Shown: in pieces, positions 54,693 through 63,932 of the stretch
How the letters are laid out: every line of letters begins with the position of its first letter
Position numbering within the stretch: the stretch's first letter is position 1
Source of the DNA: Aliiroseovarius salicola
GTDB taxonomy: Bacteria > Pseudomonadota > Alphaproteobacteria > Rhodobacterales > Rhodobacteraceae
Assembly: GCF_027891095.1 (NCBI RefSeq)
Contig: NZ_JAQIIO010000001.1
Location: forward strand, 282,001 to 346,000
DNA: 64,000 bases
Direction of reading: 5' to 3'
Notes under the pieces: generated by a model
What the model saw: the letters and a program-made list of their open reading frames with translations, nothing else
Told to the model about the DNA's origin: nothing
Database searches by the model: none
Position numbers and translations under genes: made by a program

Positions 54693-55379
54693 ATGCCCGA
54701 CCCAATTTGCGCAATCGCATTTGACGCCTATGGCACCCTGTTTGACGTGTATTCTGTTGGGGCATTGGCGGATGAATTCTTTCCGGGGAAAGGGTCGGCC
54801 TTGGCCGTAACTTGGCGTGACAAGCAGATCGAATACACACGCCTGAGGACTTTGTGTGATCAACACGCAGACTTCTGGCAAGTCACAAAAGATGCTCTGG
54901 ATTATGCTGCTGCGCTGCATCGGCTTGATCTGACAGAGGGCAAGCAGGCCGCACTGATGGATCAATACGCTCAACTTAGAGCATTTGATGAAAACCAAGC
55001 CGTATTATCACGCTTGAAAAGGATGGGGATCCCTATGGCGATCCTCTCAAATGGCACGCCCGCCATGCTTGAAAGTGCGGTTAAATCATCGGGTCTTGAT
55101 GGTTTTTTCGACCACTTGCTGAGTGTTGAAACCGTTGGGAAATACAAGACAGCGCCCGAAGCCTATCAGCTGGGACCGGATGCGTTTGGTGTAAATGCCT
55201 CCGAAATTCTGTTTGTCTCTTCGAACTGCTGGGATATCTGCGGCGCCACATGGTTTGGATATCACACAACATGGCTCAACCGATATGGGCTCCCGATGGA
55301 GCGGCTGGGTGTCGCCCCACATCATGTCGGAGAATCGCTTGATGTTGTGGCGGACATAGTCGCGCAGGCGCTGCGTTGA
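54693..55379 (+). CDS. Haloacid dehalogenase, type II
   Basis: A 228-residue HAD enzyme. The nucleophile D11 is in AFDAYGTLFDVYS, a form seen in L-2-haloacid dehalogenases rather than phosphatases (DAYGT, not DxDGT). Other features are ILSNGTPAMLESAVKSSGLD, VGKYKTAPEAYQLG with the catalytic Lys, and FVSSNCWDICGATWFG. These match the family that hydrolyses 2-haloalkanoates. The nearest gene is glpR, 86 bases upstream, so it may be read through from it. Confidence 0.9.
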   Translation: MPDPICAIAFDAYGTLFDVYSVGALADEFFPGKGSALAVTWRDKQIEYTRLRTLCDQHADFWQVTKDALDYAAALHRLDLTEGKQAALMDQYAQLRAFDENQAVLSRLKRMGIPMAILSNGTPAMLESAVKSSGLDGFFDHLLSVETVGKYKTAPEAYQLGPDAFGVNASEILFVSSNCWDICGATWFGYHTTWLNRYGLPMERLGVAPHHVGESLDVVADIVAQALR

Positions 55380-56135
55380 TCCACCTGTTGAACCTAAGTA
55401 CCTTGTAGGAAAGAGCCAGCCGCCTACCGACACAGGGTCGGCAGCGGCCTCATTCTGCACGGGTTACGTGCAATTAGACGGCTGGCAGTATGTGCGGATC
55501 GCCCGTGACCGTTCCTTCACGAGACAGTTGCACATGTTCGTTCCCGAGGTCTGCTGGCCTCACCCAAAGACAGCAGGAGTGGAAACGTCGAGGCCGCAAT
55601 TTCGCGTTGCGACAAACCCGCTTTTTGGGACGGGTAAACTGGTGGCACCAGCCGGACAAGGGACGCCGCCGGCTGGCGCCAAACCCGCGAGCACGCTCGA
55701 AATACTCGATTTCGCGATTGCGATGTGGGAGGTCGAAGTCGCTGGAGAGCAGAGAGTGTCGGGGGGTTCGAAATAGCGAACGGGGGGGGGCAGGCACAGA
55801 TCTCCTGAGCGCCGGGCTTTACAGCCTCGAACTCGGGCACGATGCCGGGGTGACCCCATAAAATCCTCCTGGGTTGGAACCGCACAATACACATGTGCGA
55901 TCCGTTGCGGGTTAGAGGCAGAATGGCGGCGATTCACCGGCACGTTCTTAACGAAAGTCAAGATTGTCGCAGTTTCTGTGCATTTATCGCAAAAGATGAG
56001 GCCGGCCCCGCTGATCCCTCAAGGGGTGAGTGCCTTAAACATCATCTTAAAAAATTAGTGGTGCATTTTAATCGGGTATTAATAAGACACGAAATCCACC
56101 TGTCCTCTCAGAAGGTCAATTTTTCGTTAGATCCG
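55380..56135. other. Gene-poor region upstream of nirS
   Basis: About 750 bases hold only two overlapping frames on opposite strands (55468-55776 and 55517-55894), neither with a recognisable domain or a good ribosome-binding site. A run of nine G lies at 55782-55790. The stretch after 55950 turns AT-rich (ATTAGTGG..TTAATAAG), as expected close to the nirS promoter. Confidence 0.4.
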
Positions 56136-56149
56136 TTGACATATGTCAA
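56136..56149 (+). promoter_or_regulatory. NnrR/DNR/FNR-type box of nirS (TTGACATATGTCAA)
   Basis: A perfect 14-base palindrome TTGAC-N4-GTCAA lies 61 bases before the nirS start. This fits the binding site of Crp/Fnr regulators that activate nir genes under low oxygen and nitric oxide. Confidence 0.85.
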
Positions 56150-56210
56150 GACTCGCCAGCCCGTCCACGCCCATCTTTCCCCTGCCTCACCAAGCAAACG
56201 GAGAGTGATC

Positions 56211-57887
56211 ATGTCACTTGGAATCACCTATAATAAAACACGTCACACGCTAGGGATTGGTTTCGCACTTCTGCTCGGCAGCGTCGCTCTGCCGGCTGCT
56301 GCCGAAGGTCCCACCTTGAGCGAAGAAGCCTTCGAAGCTTCGAAACAACTTTACTTTGAACGCTGCGCCGGTTGTCACGGCGTGCTGCGCAAAGGCGCAA
56401 CCGGTAAGAGCCTCGAGCCAGTTGTGAAAAAGAAAAATGCCGACGGCACCGTAACTGAAAGCGGTACGTTGAAACTCGGCCAGGAACGCCTTGAGAAAAT
56501 CATCTCTTGGGGTACCGAAGGCGGTATGAACAACTTCTCGGACATCATGACCGAGCAGGAAATCAAAGACATGGCGACCTACATCCAGATGGATCCGCCG
56601 AAGCCGCCAGAAATGTCGCTGGCTCAGATGAAAGAGACCCGCAAGGTCTATGTTGAAGAAGCTGACTACCCGACCGAGCCGCTGCACGGCCGCAACTGGG
56701 AAAACTTCTTCGTCGTCATCGAGCGTGACGTAGGTAAAGTGGCCGTGATCGACGGCGACACCAAAGAAGTTCTGGCACACATCCCGACCGGTTATGCTGT
56801 GCACGTTCTGAAAGCCTCTGAGCACCATAAACTGGAAGAGCCGGAAAACCCGGGTCGCTTCTGGTACACCATGGGCCGCGACGGCAAGATGACCAAAATC
56901 GACCTCTGGCAGACGCCGGATAAGATGCTGGTTTCCGAAGTCACCATTGGCTATGACGCCCGTGACGTGGCTGTGTCCGGCGACGGCAAATACGTGATCG
57001 GTGGCGCCTACTGGCCTCCGCACTTCGCCATTGTTGATGCAATGACCATGGAACCGCTGAAAGTTGTTTCAACCCGCGGTGTGAACGTCGACGGTGACTA
57101 TGTGGAAGAAGCACGTGTTGCTGCCATCTACACCACCCCGAACGAGCCGACCTGGATCGTCGCGGTGAAAGAGCTGGGCCAGCTGTGGCAGGTCGACTAC
57201 TCTGATCTGGACAACCTGCGCATCGACAAGATCAACTCGGCCAAGTTCCTGCACGATGGCTTCTTTGACCCAACCGGTCGTTACTTCCAGATCGCTGCAA
57301 ACGCATCGAACAAAATGGTTGTTGTGGACACCAAAACCCACAAACTGGAAGCCATGATCGACACCGCACCGCTGCCGCACCCCGGCCCGGGCGCAAACTG
57401 GAACGACCCGAACTGTGGTCCGGTGGCTGGTACCACCCACCTCGGCGAAGGCACCGTGACTGTTTGGGGTAACGACCCTGAAGGCAACCCGGACAACGCG
57501 TGGAAAACTTGCTACGAAGTTGAAACCGATGGTGCAGGCCTGTTCATCCGGACTCACCCGAATTCTGACTACATCTGGGCTGACCAAACCAAGCACCCGG
57601 AAGTTGAAGTTCAGCAGTCGGTTCAGGTCATCTCGAAAGAGACCGGTGAAATCGTGAAAACCATCCAGATCACCGAAGAAGAAGGCAACGTTGCTGTACA
57701 CTTCGAGTTCAACAAAGATGGTACCGAAGTTTGGGTTTCGAAATGGAACCGCGCTTCTTCGAAAGAGCCGAATGGCGAAATGGTTATCTATGACGCCAAG
57801 ACCCTCGAAGAGATCGGCCGCGTGAAAGGGCTCTATGCTCCGACCGGTAAGTTCAACGTCTACAACCGTTCGAACCACGTGACCTAA
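56211..57887 (+). CDS. nirS: Cytochrome cd1 nitrite reductase
   Basis: Periplasmic respiratory enzyme that reduces nitrite to nitric oxide. It has a signal peptide (MSLGITYNKTRHTLGIGFAL, cleavage after PAAA), haem c motif C52-A-G-C55-H56, then an eight-bladed propeller that holds haem d1 (WYTMGRDGKMTKIDLWQTPD, GGAYWPPHFAIVD, TTHLGEGTVTVWG). The 558-residue length fits. GGAG lies 7 bases before the ATG at 56211. It has its own NnrR-type box upstream and a strong terminator downstream. Confidence 0.97.
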   Translation: MSLGITYNKTRHTLGIGFALLLGSVALPAAAEGPTLSEEAFEASKQLYFERCAGCHGVLRKGATGKSLEPVVKKKNADGTVTESGTLKLGQERLEKIISWGTEGGMNNFSDIMTEQEIKDMATYIQMDPPKPPEMSLAQMKETRKVYVEEADYPTEPLHGRNWENFFVVIERDVGKVAVIDGDTKEVLAHIPTGYAVHVLKASEHHKLEEPENPGRFWYTMGRDGKMTKIDLWQTPDKMLVSEVTIGYDARDVAVSGDGKYVIGGAYWPPHFAIVDAMTMEPLKVVSTRGVNVDGDYVEEARVAAIYTTPNEPTWIVAVKELGQLWQVDYSDLDNLRIDKINSAKFLHDGFFDPTGRYFQIAANASNKMVVVDTKTHKLEAMIDTAPLPHPGPGANWNDPNCGPVAGTTHLGEGTVTVWGNDPEGNPDNAWKTCYEVETDGAGLFIRTHPNSDYIWADQTKHPEVEVQQSVQVISKETGEIVKTIQITEEEGNVAVHFEFNKDGTEVWVSKWNRASSKEPNGEMVIYDAKTLEEIGRVKGLYAPTGKFNVYNRSNHVT

Positions 57888-57919
57888 GTCAAGACATCGC
57901 CCAAAGGGGCGAGCCTATA

Positions 57920-57950
57920 AAGGGGCGGGCATAACGCCCGCCCCTTTTCT
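57920..57950 (+). terminator. nirS terminator
   Basis: An 11-bp perfect stem (AAGGGGCGGGC / GCCCGCCCCTT, loop ATAAC) followed by TTCT, 32 bases after the nirS stop. It should end most nirS transcripts; some read-through into the next gene may occur. Confidence 0.88.
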
Positions 57951-58005
57951 TATGGCACGGACGAAGTGCCCAAAAAGCCAAACGCAGCCAGAACGGAGCC
58001 GGGAC

Positions 58006-59802
58006 ATGACCCAGACCAACGGTGCTGAACCGAAAAAGCCAATTTGGCGACGCTATTTCCTTTGGGGAATGCCCGTTGCCGGGATCGCTGGCATCTTTGT
58101 AGCCGGGATCATCTTCTGGGGTGGTTTCAACACCGCCATGGAAGCCACCAACACGATGCCCTTCTGCGTCTCATGTCACGAGATGGAAGATTACGTATAT
58201 GAAGAATACAAGGGCACCATCCACGACGTGAACCGATCTGGTGTGGGCGCAGTCTGCTCAGATTGCCACGTGCCGAAGGATTGGACCCATAAGATTATCC
58301 GCAAGATCAAAGCCTCACGCGAGGTTTGGGGCAAACTGACCGGGACAATCTCAACCCCCGAACGGTTTGACGCCAAACGCCTGCATCTGGCGATGAATGA
58401 ATGGGAGCGGATGAAGCGTACGGATTCGATTGAATGCCGTAACTGTCACGACTTCGAATCGATGATGCCGGAGTTCCAGAAACCGCGGGCACGTCAACAA
58501 CACTTGAACGCGATGAAAGTTGGTCAGACCTGCATCGACTGCCACAAGGGTATTGCCCACAAGAACGTTCGTGATCGGGCGGAAGATGAGTATCTTGAAA
58601 CACTTGAAGCACCGAACCCGAATTTCATCCGCGAAATTCCACAAGAGTATCTTGATAGTCTTGCTCGCGTAGAGGCTAGGGAAGCTGAGGAAGCCGAGGC
58701 TGCAAAAGCTGCAAAAGCGGCCGAGCAAGAAGCCTTGCAAGCGCGCATCGCTGCGGCTGTTAACGCTGCGATTGCTGAAGAACAGGCCAAGGCCTCTGGT
58801 GCGGCCCCTGCCGCAGACGCTGGCGCGGATGTTGCACCGGGTGTCGACTGGAATGCAGTTCCCTCAACAGACCTGACCCTGTTCTACCCGGGTCAAGCTT
58901 CGTTTGAATGGGTGCAAAACGGCAAGCAGCACGGTGGCGCTCGTCCGCTGACCAAAGGCGGCGACGCCTGTACAACCTGCCACGCCAAAGAGCTTGAAGC
59001 GATTGGTGGTAAGGTGGTCGCAGGTGGTGGCGGTAAAGATGATGATCTTGAACCGACCCCAATCCCCGGCAAACCGGGCATCATCGGAGCGACGCTGAAA
59101 GCGGCTCATGACGCGGACAACCTCTATGTCCAACTCAGCTGGGCAGATAACGGCCACAGCCCCGCTCCCTTTGTGGACGGTGGCAAGATGGACCCGGACA
59201 ATCAGGTCAAGGTTGCCATGATGATCACGGGCACCGGCATCGAACTTGGTGAACAGGCTGGCTGCTGGGCAACATGCCACGCAGACAACACCTATATGCC
59301 GTTTGATCCGGGATCCGAAGCGATCGCCGCAAATGATGCCGTGGCCGCGCAGCTGCAAGCCCAAGGATCGATCACAAAGTACCTGTCGGAAAGCCGCACC
59401 AAGATCGAAATCAAAGGTCGCCGTGGCAAAGCCCAGGGTGGTTGGGACCAGATGAAGTCGCCGGAAGAAATCGAGCAGATGCTTGCCGATGGCACCTTCA
59501 TGGACCTGATGCGCGTCTATGCTGATGGTTCGGCAACCAATGGATATCTGTTGGAACGCCGTGTGCAGAACGAAGGTGAGATCTCCGGTTCGGCCAAACT
59601 GTCGGCAGGCATGTGGACCGTGACATTCGCCCGTCCGCTGGCAGGTGGCGCTGGTGATGTCGCTCTGGAACCGGGCAAGACCTACACGGTTGGTTTCGCT
59701 ATCCATGACGACTTTGCATCCGCCCGCTTCCACCATGTCACGCTGAACACCAGCATGGCACTGGACAGCGCCGACGCTCAGATCAACGTGGTTGGTCAAT
59801 AA
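58006..59802 (+). CDS. nirT: NapC/NirT-type tetrahaem cytochrome fused to an EB_dh-like haem-binding domain
   Basis: A 598-residue membrane-anchored multihaem protein. After an N-terminal anchor (about 20-41) come four CxxCH motifs at C54, C84, C144 and C176, as in NapC/NirT quinol dehydrogenases. A coiled coil (about 212-265, Glu/Ala rich) links to a second module with CTTCH at C322, then C420-W-A-T-C-H425 (CxxxCH), and a beta-rich ending like the ethylbenzene dehydrogenase-related haem domain. The start at 58006 follows GGAGCC. It probably carries electrons from quinol to NirS or its donors. Confidence 0.88.
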   Translation: MTQTNGAEPKKPIWRRYFLWGMPVAGIAGIFVAGIIFWGGFNTAMEATNTMPFCVSCHEMEDYVYEEYKGTIHDVNRSGVGAVCSDCHVPKDWTHKIIRKIKASREVWGKLTGTISTPERFDAKRLHLAMNEWERMKRTDSIECRNCHDFESMMPEFQKPRARQQHLNAMKVGQTCIDCHKGIAHKNVRDRAEDEYLETLEAPNPNFIREIPQEYLDSLARVEAREAEEAEAAKAAKAAEQEALQARIAAAVNAAIAEEQAKASGAAPAADAGADVAPGVDWNAVPSTDLTLFYPGQASFEWVQNGKQHGGARPLTKGGDACTTCHAKELEAIGGKVVAGGGGKDDDLEPTPIPGKPGIIGATLKAAHDADNLYVQLSWADNGHSPAPFVDGGKMDPDNQVKVAMMITGTGIELGEQAGCWATCHADNTYMPFDPGSEAIAANDAVAAQLQAQGSITKYLSESRTKIEIKGRRGKAQGGWDQMKSPEEIEQMLADGTFMDLMRVYADGSATNGYLLERRVQNEGEISGSAKLSAGMWTVTFARPLAGGAGDVALEPGKTYTVGFAIHDDFASARFHHVTLNTSMALDSADAQINVVGQ

Positions 59803-59847
59803 TAGAAACCCCCAGAGGGTTGGCCGTCCCCCCTTTCGGCCACAATC

Positions 59848-59876
59848 CGGGCCCCGCTTCACGCGGGGCCCGTTTT
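59848..59876 (+). terminator. Terminator after the nirT-like gene
   Basis: A 10-bp perfect stem (CGGGCCCCGC / GCGGGGCCCG, 5-base loop) followed by TTTTC, 45 bases after the stop. Confidence 0.88.
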
Positions 59877-59996
59877 CATTGAAGCAAAGCCCTCTACGGT
59901 TTATTCCTGTAATTGGGATCCGGAGACGCGCGAATGACTACGGAACAGAGTTGACCGAAGGACCGCCACCCACCTTCGAGATATTCAGGAGTAAAT

Positions 59997-60425
59997 ATGA
60001 TGCAGATCACTAAGACCCTTCCCGCTTTTCTCATTGCCTGCGCGGTGGCTTTCCCGGCGCTGGCAACGGATGATGACAAAACCAAGCTCTGCGCAGAAGC
60101 AGAAGAGCGTTATGTGGAACTGTTTGGCCACCCTTCGTCTGAAGAAGAGGGCGTGACGGTTGTCACCATGTACAAATACAGCTTCTGCCCTGCCGAGCTC
60201 ACCGTGCCGCTGGGTACAACTGTTCGCTGGGTCAATGTTGACAAGCGCACCAGCCATTCGGTGATCGTGAAAGATTCGGGAACCCCCGAAAGTGATCGCG
60301 CCTTCCCCGAAGAATTCATCGAGTTCACTTTCCTCACAGATGGCCCGCAAGAGATTCTCTGCGGCCCCCACTGGGAAACCCAAGAGATGATCAGCCGCAT
60401 CACCGTGGACACGGTGGAGAACTGA
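59997..60425 (+). CDS. Secreted cupredoxin (blue copper) protein
   Basis: A 142-residue protein with a signal peptide (MMQITKTLPAFLIACAVAFP). A helical N-terminal extension (KLCAEAEERYVELFG) precedes a cupredoxin domain with type 1 copper ligands H87 (TSHSV), C122 and H125 (CGPHW) and M131. It is 194 bases after the nirT-like stop and upstream of nirE. By position it is a good candidate for an electron donor to NirS, like pseudoazurin. AGGAG lies before the start; the second ATG at 60000 is equally possible. Confidence 0.87.
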   Translation: MMQITKTLPAFLIACAVAFPALATDDDKTKLCAEAEERYVELFGHPSSEEEGVTVVTMYKYSFCPAELTVPLGTTVRWVNVDKRTSHSVIVKDSGTPESDRAFPEEFIEFTFLTDGPQEILCGPHWETQEMISRITVDTVEN

Positions 60426-60484
60426 TCCAGCATTAAAATTATTTCACTGTTAAATAGGTAGGTCGGTCCAAAAACTGGCCCACC

Positions 60485-60498
60485 TTAACACATGTCAA
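60485..60498 (+). promoter_or_regulatory. NnrR/FNR-type box upstream of nirE (TTAACACATGTCAA)
   Basis: Matches TTGAC-N4-GTCAA except for one base in the left half. It lies 162 bases before nirE and 60 after the cupredoxin stop, so the nirE operon probably has its own regulated promoter. Confidence 0.62.
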
Positions 60499-60659
60499 GG
60501 AATCACACCTGCAAGCCGTTAAATCTGGGGTCATAAAAGTCTGGCCCTCAACGGCTCCGTTCTCATCGCTGCCCCTCACCCCCACCCGCGGGCAGCCTTG
60601 TCGTCCAAACCGGAGAGGGTCCGGCGTCCAGCCATCTACAGGACGAGCGAGACCAAGAT

Positions 60660-61421
60660 ATGACCGGCAAAGTTTACCTCATCGGCGCAGGGCCCGGCGA
60701 CCCGGAGCTTATGACAATGAAGGCTGTGCGCCTTTTGAAAGAGGCCGATGTTGTGGTCTATGACCGGCTGGTCTCGGATGAGATCGTGGCCATGGCCCCC
60801 AAAGACGCCAAAATGATTTTTGTCGGCAAATCCGCGCATAATCATCCAGTGCCGCAGGACCAGATCAACGCCATCCTCGTGCGCGAAGCCAAGGCGGGCA
60901 ACAATGTGGCCCGGATCAAAGGCGGCGACCCGCTGATTTTTGGCCGCGGATCGGAAGAAGCGGCTGATTTGAGCGCAGAAGGTGTTGAGGCAGAATATGT
61001 CCCCGGCATCACGGCGGCCCAAGGTGCTGCATCTATTTCGGGTGTGCCATTGACCCACCGCGACCTTGCGACCGGTGTGCAATATGTGACCGGCCACCGT
61101 GCGCGCGACGAGAAACTCGATCTCGACTGGAAACGACTGGCCGACCCGATGACCACACTGGTGGTCTATATGGGGGTTGCCAATATCGGCCAGATTGCCG
61201 TTGGGCTGATGACCGAAGGGCTGGATCCCTCCACCCCCGTTTTTGCCATTTCGCGCGCCACCACGCCTCATGAGCGCCGCATGGTATCCACGCTTGACCG
61301 CGTGGCACAGGAAGCGCGCGAGGCAGGGCTTAAGCCGCCGACGCTGTTCATCATCGGCAAAGTGGTGTCCGTATATCAGGCCCAGCAGGCAGAACTTGAA
61401 AAGGCGTCTGCCCATGGCTAG
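60660..61421 (+). CDS. nirE: Uroporphyrinogen-III C-methyltransferase
   Basis: A SUMT of 253 residues that methylates uroporphyrinogen III to precorrin-2, the first step towards haem d1. Signatures are YLIGAGPGDPELMTMKAVRL, VVVYDRLVSDEI, RIKGGDPLIFGRGSEEA and VPGITAAQGAASISGVPLTH. The ATG lies after GACGAGCGAGACCAAGAT. It overlaps nirC by 8 bases, so the genes are translated together. A role in sirohaem or cobalamin synthesis is less likely here because it sits in a nir cluster. Confidence 0.95.
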   Translation: MTGKVYLIGAGPGDPELMTMKAVRLLKEADVVVYDRLVSDEIVAMAPKDAKMIFVGKSAHNHPVPQDQINAILVREAKAGNNVARIKGGDPLIFGRGSEEAADLSAEGVEAEYVPGITAAQGAASISGVPLTHRDLATGVQYVTGHRARDEKLDLDWKRLADPMTTLVVYMGVANIGQIAVGLMTEGLDPSTPVFAISRATTPHERRMVSTLDRVAQEAREAGLKPPTLFIIGKVVSVYQAQQAELEKASAHG

Positions 61422-61770
61422 CACGCTGCCCCTTCTCTCCTTATTACCCGCTTTAGCTATAGCGGGTTGGGCGGCGTTTTCCCCCTCGACCGCACTGGCG
61501 GACGGTATGCCAGTCGGTGAGGGGCTTGATACCGAGGAGCTGAAGCGCCTCGTGCATCAGGACTGCGGATCATGCCACGGGCTGACGCTCAAAGGCGGTC
61601 TGGGTCCTGACATCCGTCCGGAGACTCTCACCCATTACGAACCGGACATCCTTGAAACCGTGATCCTTGATGGGATCCCCGACACCCCAATGCCCCCTTG
61701 GCGCCCCCTCATCACCCAAGAGGAAGCTCAGTGGATCGCCCTTTATCTTTTGAATGGAGACGCGCAATGA
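61414..61770 (+). CDS. nirC: Cytochrome c NirC
   Basis: A small periplasmic c-type cytochrome of 118 residues. It has a signal peptide (MASTLPLLSLLPALAIAGWA, cleavage near LAD-G31) and one haem motif C51-G-S-C54-H55, followed by GLTLKGGLGPDIRP and PMPPWRPLITQEEA with the likely distal Met. NirC serves haem d1 maturation or electron delivery to NirS. It overlaps nirE by 8 bases and nirF by 4. Confidence 0.92.
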   Translation: MASTLPLLSLLPALAIAGWAAFSPSTALADGMPVGEGLDTEELKRLVHQDCGSCHGLTLKGGLGPDIRPETLTHYEPDILETVILDGIPDTPMPPWRPLITQEEAQWIALYLLNGDAQ

Positions 61771-62933
61771 AACCGTTCCGCACCGCGCTCGCACTCACCC
61801 TATTGATGACCACAACGGCACTCGCCGACACCAAGACCATCGCCACCGGCGATCTGGGTCTGGTGATTGAACGTGCCAAGGGCTCGGTCATCCTGATCGA
61901 CCAGTCCGACCGTGCAGCCCTTGCCCGGATCGAAGGGTTGGGAGATCTGAGCCACGCCTCAATCGTCTATTCCCCGGATGAGCGCTACGCCTATGTGTTT
62001 GGCCGTGACGGTGGCCTGACCAAAGTCGACATTGTCGAGCGCAAGATTGCCAACCGCGTGGTGCAAGGGGGCAATTCGATCGGCGGAGCCATTTCAGACG
62101 ATGGCAAGCTGGTGGCCGTATCCAATTACGAACCCGGCGGCGTTAAGATCTTTGACGCTGATACGCTGGAGCTGGTTGCTGACCTGCCGACTGGATCAAA
62201 AACCATCGGCCTTGTCGATGCACCGGGCCGCAAATTTGTATTTACCATGTGGGACACTGGGGAAACCTGGATTGCCGATATGTCCGCCGTGAAATCGGGG
62301 GGCGAAGCCGAGATCACCAAGATCCCCGACATGGGGGAATATCCCTATGATGCATTGGTCACCGCCAATGGCCGCACCTATATCACCGGGCTTTTTGGCG
62401 AGGATGGGCTGACCGCGCTGGACCTCTGGGCAGACAATCCCGAACCGATCCGCGTGTTGCCGAATTATGGCCGTGGTCAGGAAGAAATGCCGGTTTACAA
62501 GATGCCCCACCTCGAAGGTTGGGCGCACACAGGAGCTGAATTTGTGCTGCCTGCCGTGGGGCACCACGAGGTTCTCTGGATCGATGCCAATAGCCTCGAA
62601 GAAACCGCCCGCACCAAGACCTATGGTCAGCCAGTCTTTGCCATGGCACGGCCCGACGGACGGCAGGTTTGGGTAAACTTCGCCCACCCGCTGAATGACA
62701 CAATCCAAGTGATCGACTCGGTGTCGAAAGAGATTGTGCATGAGTTCAAACCCGGCCCTGCCGTGCTGCATATGGAATTCACGCCACGCGGTAATGAAAT
62801 CTGGGTGTCGGTGCGCGATGAAAACAAAGTGAAAATCTACGACACGCATACGTTTGAGCTGTTGCGCGAGATCGAAGCCGACAGCCCTTCAGGTATCTTC
62901 TTCACCGCCCGCGCGCACCGCACGGGGCTGTGA
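61767..62933 (+). CDS. nirF: Haem d1 biosynthesis protein NirF
   Basis: A 388-residue protein with a signal peptide (MKPFRTALALTLLMTTTALA) and a propeller related to the d1 domain of NirS, as is known for NirF. Repeats such as DGGLTKVDIVERKIANRVVQ, NSIGGAISDDGKLVAVSNYE and MEFTPRGNEIWVSVRDENKV are visible. It works in the periplasm on the last steps of haem d1, and is a dehydrogenase candidate in that pathway. The ATGA overlap with nirC couples it to the operon. Confidence 0.95.
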   Translation: MKPFRTALALTLLMTTTALADTKTIATGDLGLVIERAKGSVILIDQSDRAALARIEGLGDLSHASIVYSPDERYAYVFGRDGGLTKVDIVERKIANRVVQGGNSIGGAISDDGKLVAVSNYEPGGVKIFDADTLELVADLPTGSKTIGLVDAPGRKFVFTMWDTGETWIADMSAVKSGGEAEITKIPDMGEYPYDALVTANGRTYITGLFGEDGLTALDLWADNPEPIRVLPNYGRGQEEMPVYKMPHLEGWAHTGAEFVLPAVGHHEVLWIDANSLEETARTKTYGQPVFAMARPDGRQVWVNFAHPLNDTIQVIDSVSKEIVHEFKPGPAVLHMEFTPRGNEIWVSVRDENKVKIYDTHTFELLREIEADSPSGIFFTARAHRTGL

Positions 62934-62936
62934 GCC

Positions 62937-63932
62937 GTGGACCAGTTTGACGACATTGATCGCGCCCTGCTGGACGGGTGGCAACGGGAGTTCCCGCTCT
63001 CGCACCAGCCGTTTCAAACCATTGGCGATGCGCTGAAGATCGGTGAAAGCGAGATCCTGTCCCGCTTCACGCGACTCTTGGGCGAAGGGCAAATATCCCG
63101 GATCGGCGCGACCTGTGCGCCAAACACGGTGTCAGCCTCGACCCTCGCTGCTGTCGCCGCGCCTGAAGATCGTATTGAAGAAGTGGCCGATCTCATCAAC
63201 GAAGAGGATGGGGTCAACCACTCATATCTGCGCGAGGATCTGTGGAATATCTGGTTCGTGATGACCGGCCCGGATCGCGATTTTGTCGATGCAGCCCTTG
63301 CGCGCATCAGCGAACGGACCGGGCTTCGTGTGCTCGACCTGCGTCTGGTGCGGCCTTTCAACATCGACCTTGGGTTTAAACTGTCCGGCGACGGACAGGC
63401 CATGCCGCCCGCCCGTAAGGTGGATCATTCGGTATTGGAAGACGGCGATAAACCCATCATGTCTGCGCTCTCTTCCGGCATGACGCTGTCGCCCAGCCCC
63501 TATGCCGACCTCGCCGCTGAACTTGGTCGCAATGAAGGTGATGTTCTTCAACGTATCCGCATCCTGCAAGACGCAAAACTGATCTCGCGCCTCGGTGTGA
63601 TTGTCCGTCATCGCAAACTGGGCTGGGCGTCAAACGCCATGGTGGTCTGGGATGTGCCCGCGGACCAAATCGGAGAGATTAGCCCCAAACTTGCCGCGCA
63701 AAAAGGTGTCACCCTCTGCTACGAACGCCGCCCGGTCGAGGATGTTTGGCCCTGGCGCCTTTACACCATGTTCCACGCAAAATCCCGCGATGTGGCGCTG
63801 GAGAATATTGAGAACGCCGCGACCCTGCCGGAACTTACCGGTGTGACCCGCAAAGTGCTCTTCTCCACCCGCTGTTTCAAACAAAAAGGGGCGCTGATTT
63901 CGCGCACCCCCAAAACGGAGGTCCCCGCATGA
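62937..63932 (+). CDS. nirDL: Sirohaem decarboxylase subunit, NirD-NirL fusion
   Basis: A 331-residue protein made of two AsnC/Lrp-like halves. The first (about 1-150) is NirD-like (DDIDRALLDGWQREFPLSHQPFQTIG) and the second (about 165-325) is NirL-like (LSSGMTLSPSPYADLAAELG, VWPWRLYTMFHAKSRDVAL). Such fusions decarboxylate 12,18-didecarboxysirohaem precursors together with NirG and NirH. It uses a GTG start, 3 bases after nirF, and overlaps the next gene by 4 bases. Confidence 0.93.
   Translation: MDQFDDIDRALLDGWQREFPLSHQPFQTIGDALKIGESEILSRFTRLLGEGQISRIGATCAPNTVSASTLAAVAAPEDRIEEVADLINEEDGVNHSYLREDLWNIWFVMTGPDRDFVDAALARISERTGLRVLDLRLVRPFNIDLGFKLSGDGQAMPPARKVDHSVLEDGDKPIMSALSSGMTLSPSPYADLAAELGRNEGDVLQRIRILQDAKLISRLGVIVRHRKLGWASNAMVVWDVPADQIGEISPKLAAQKGVTLCYERRPVEDVWPWRLYTMFHAKSRDVALENIENAATLPELTGVTRKVLFSTRCFKQKGALISRTPKTEVPA

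Noticed and set aside
55468-55894. Two overlapping frames on opposite strands before nirS
   Set aside because: No domain, poor starts and no conserved features; reported only as gene-poor region.
56250-57023. 257-codon open frame opposite nirS
   Set aside because: Shadow of nirS; no ribosome-binding site or recognisable domain.
58864-59862. 332-codon open frame opposite the nirT-like gene
   Set aside because: Antisense shadow of a codon-biased gene; the + strand has haem motifs and a start site.
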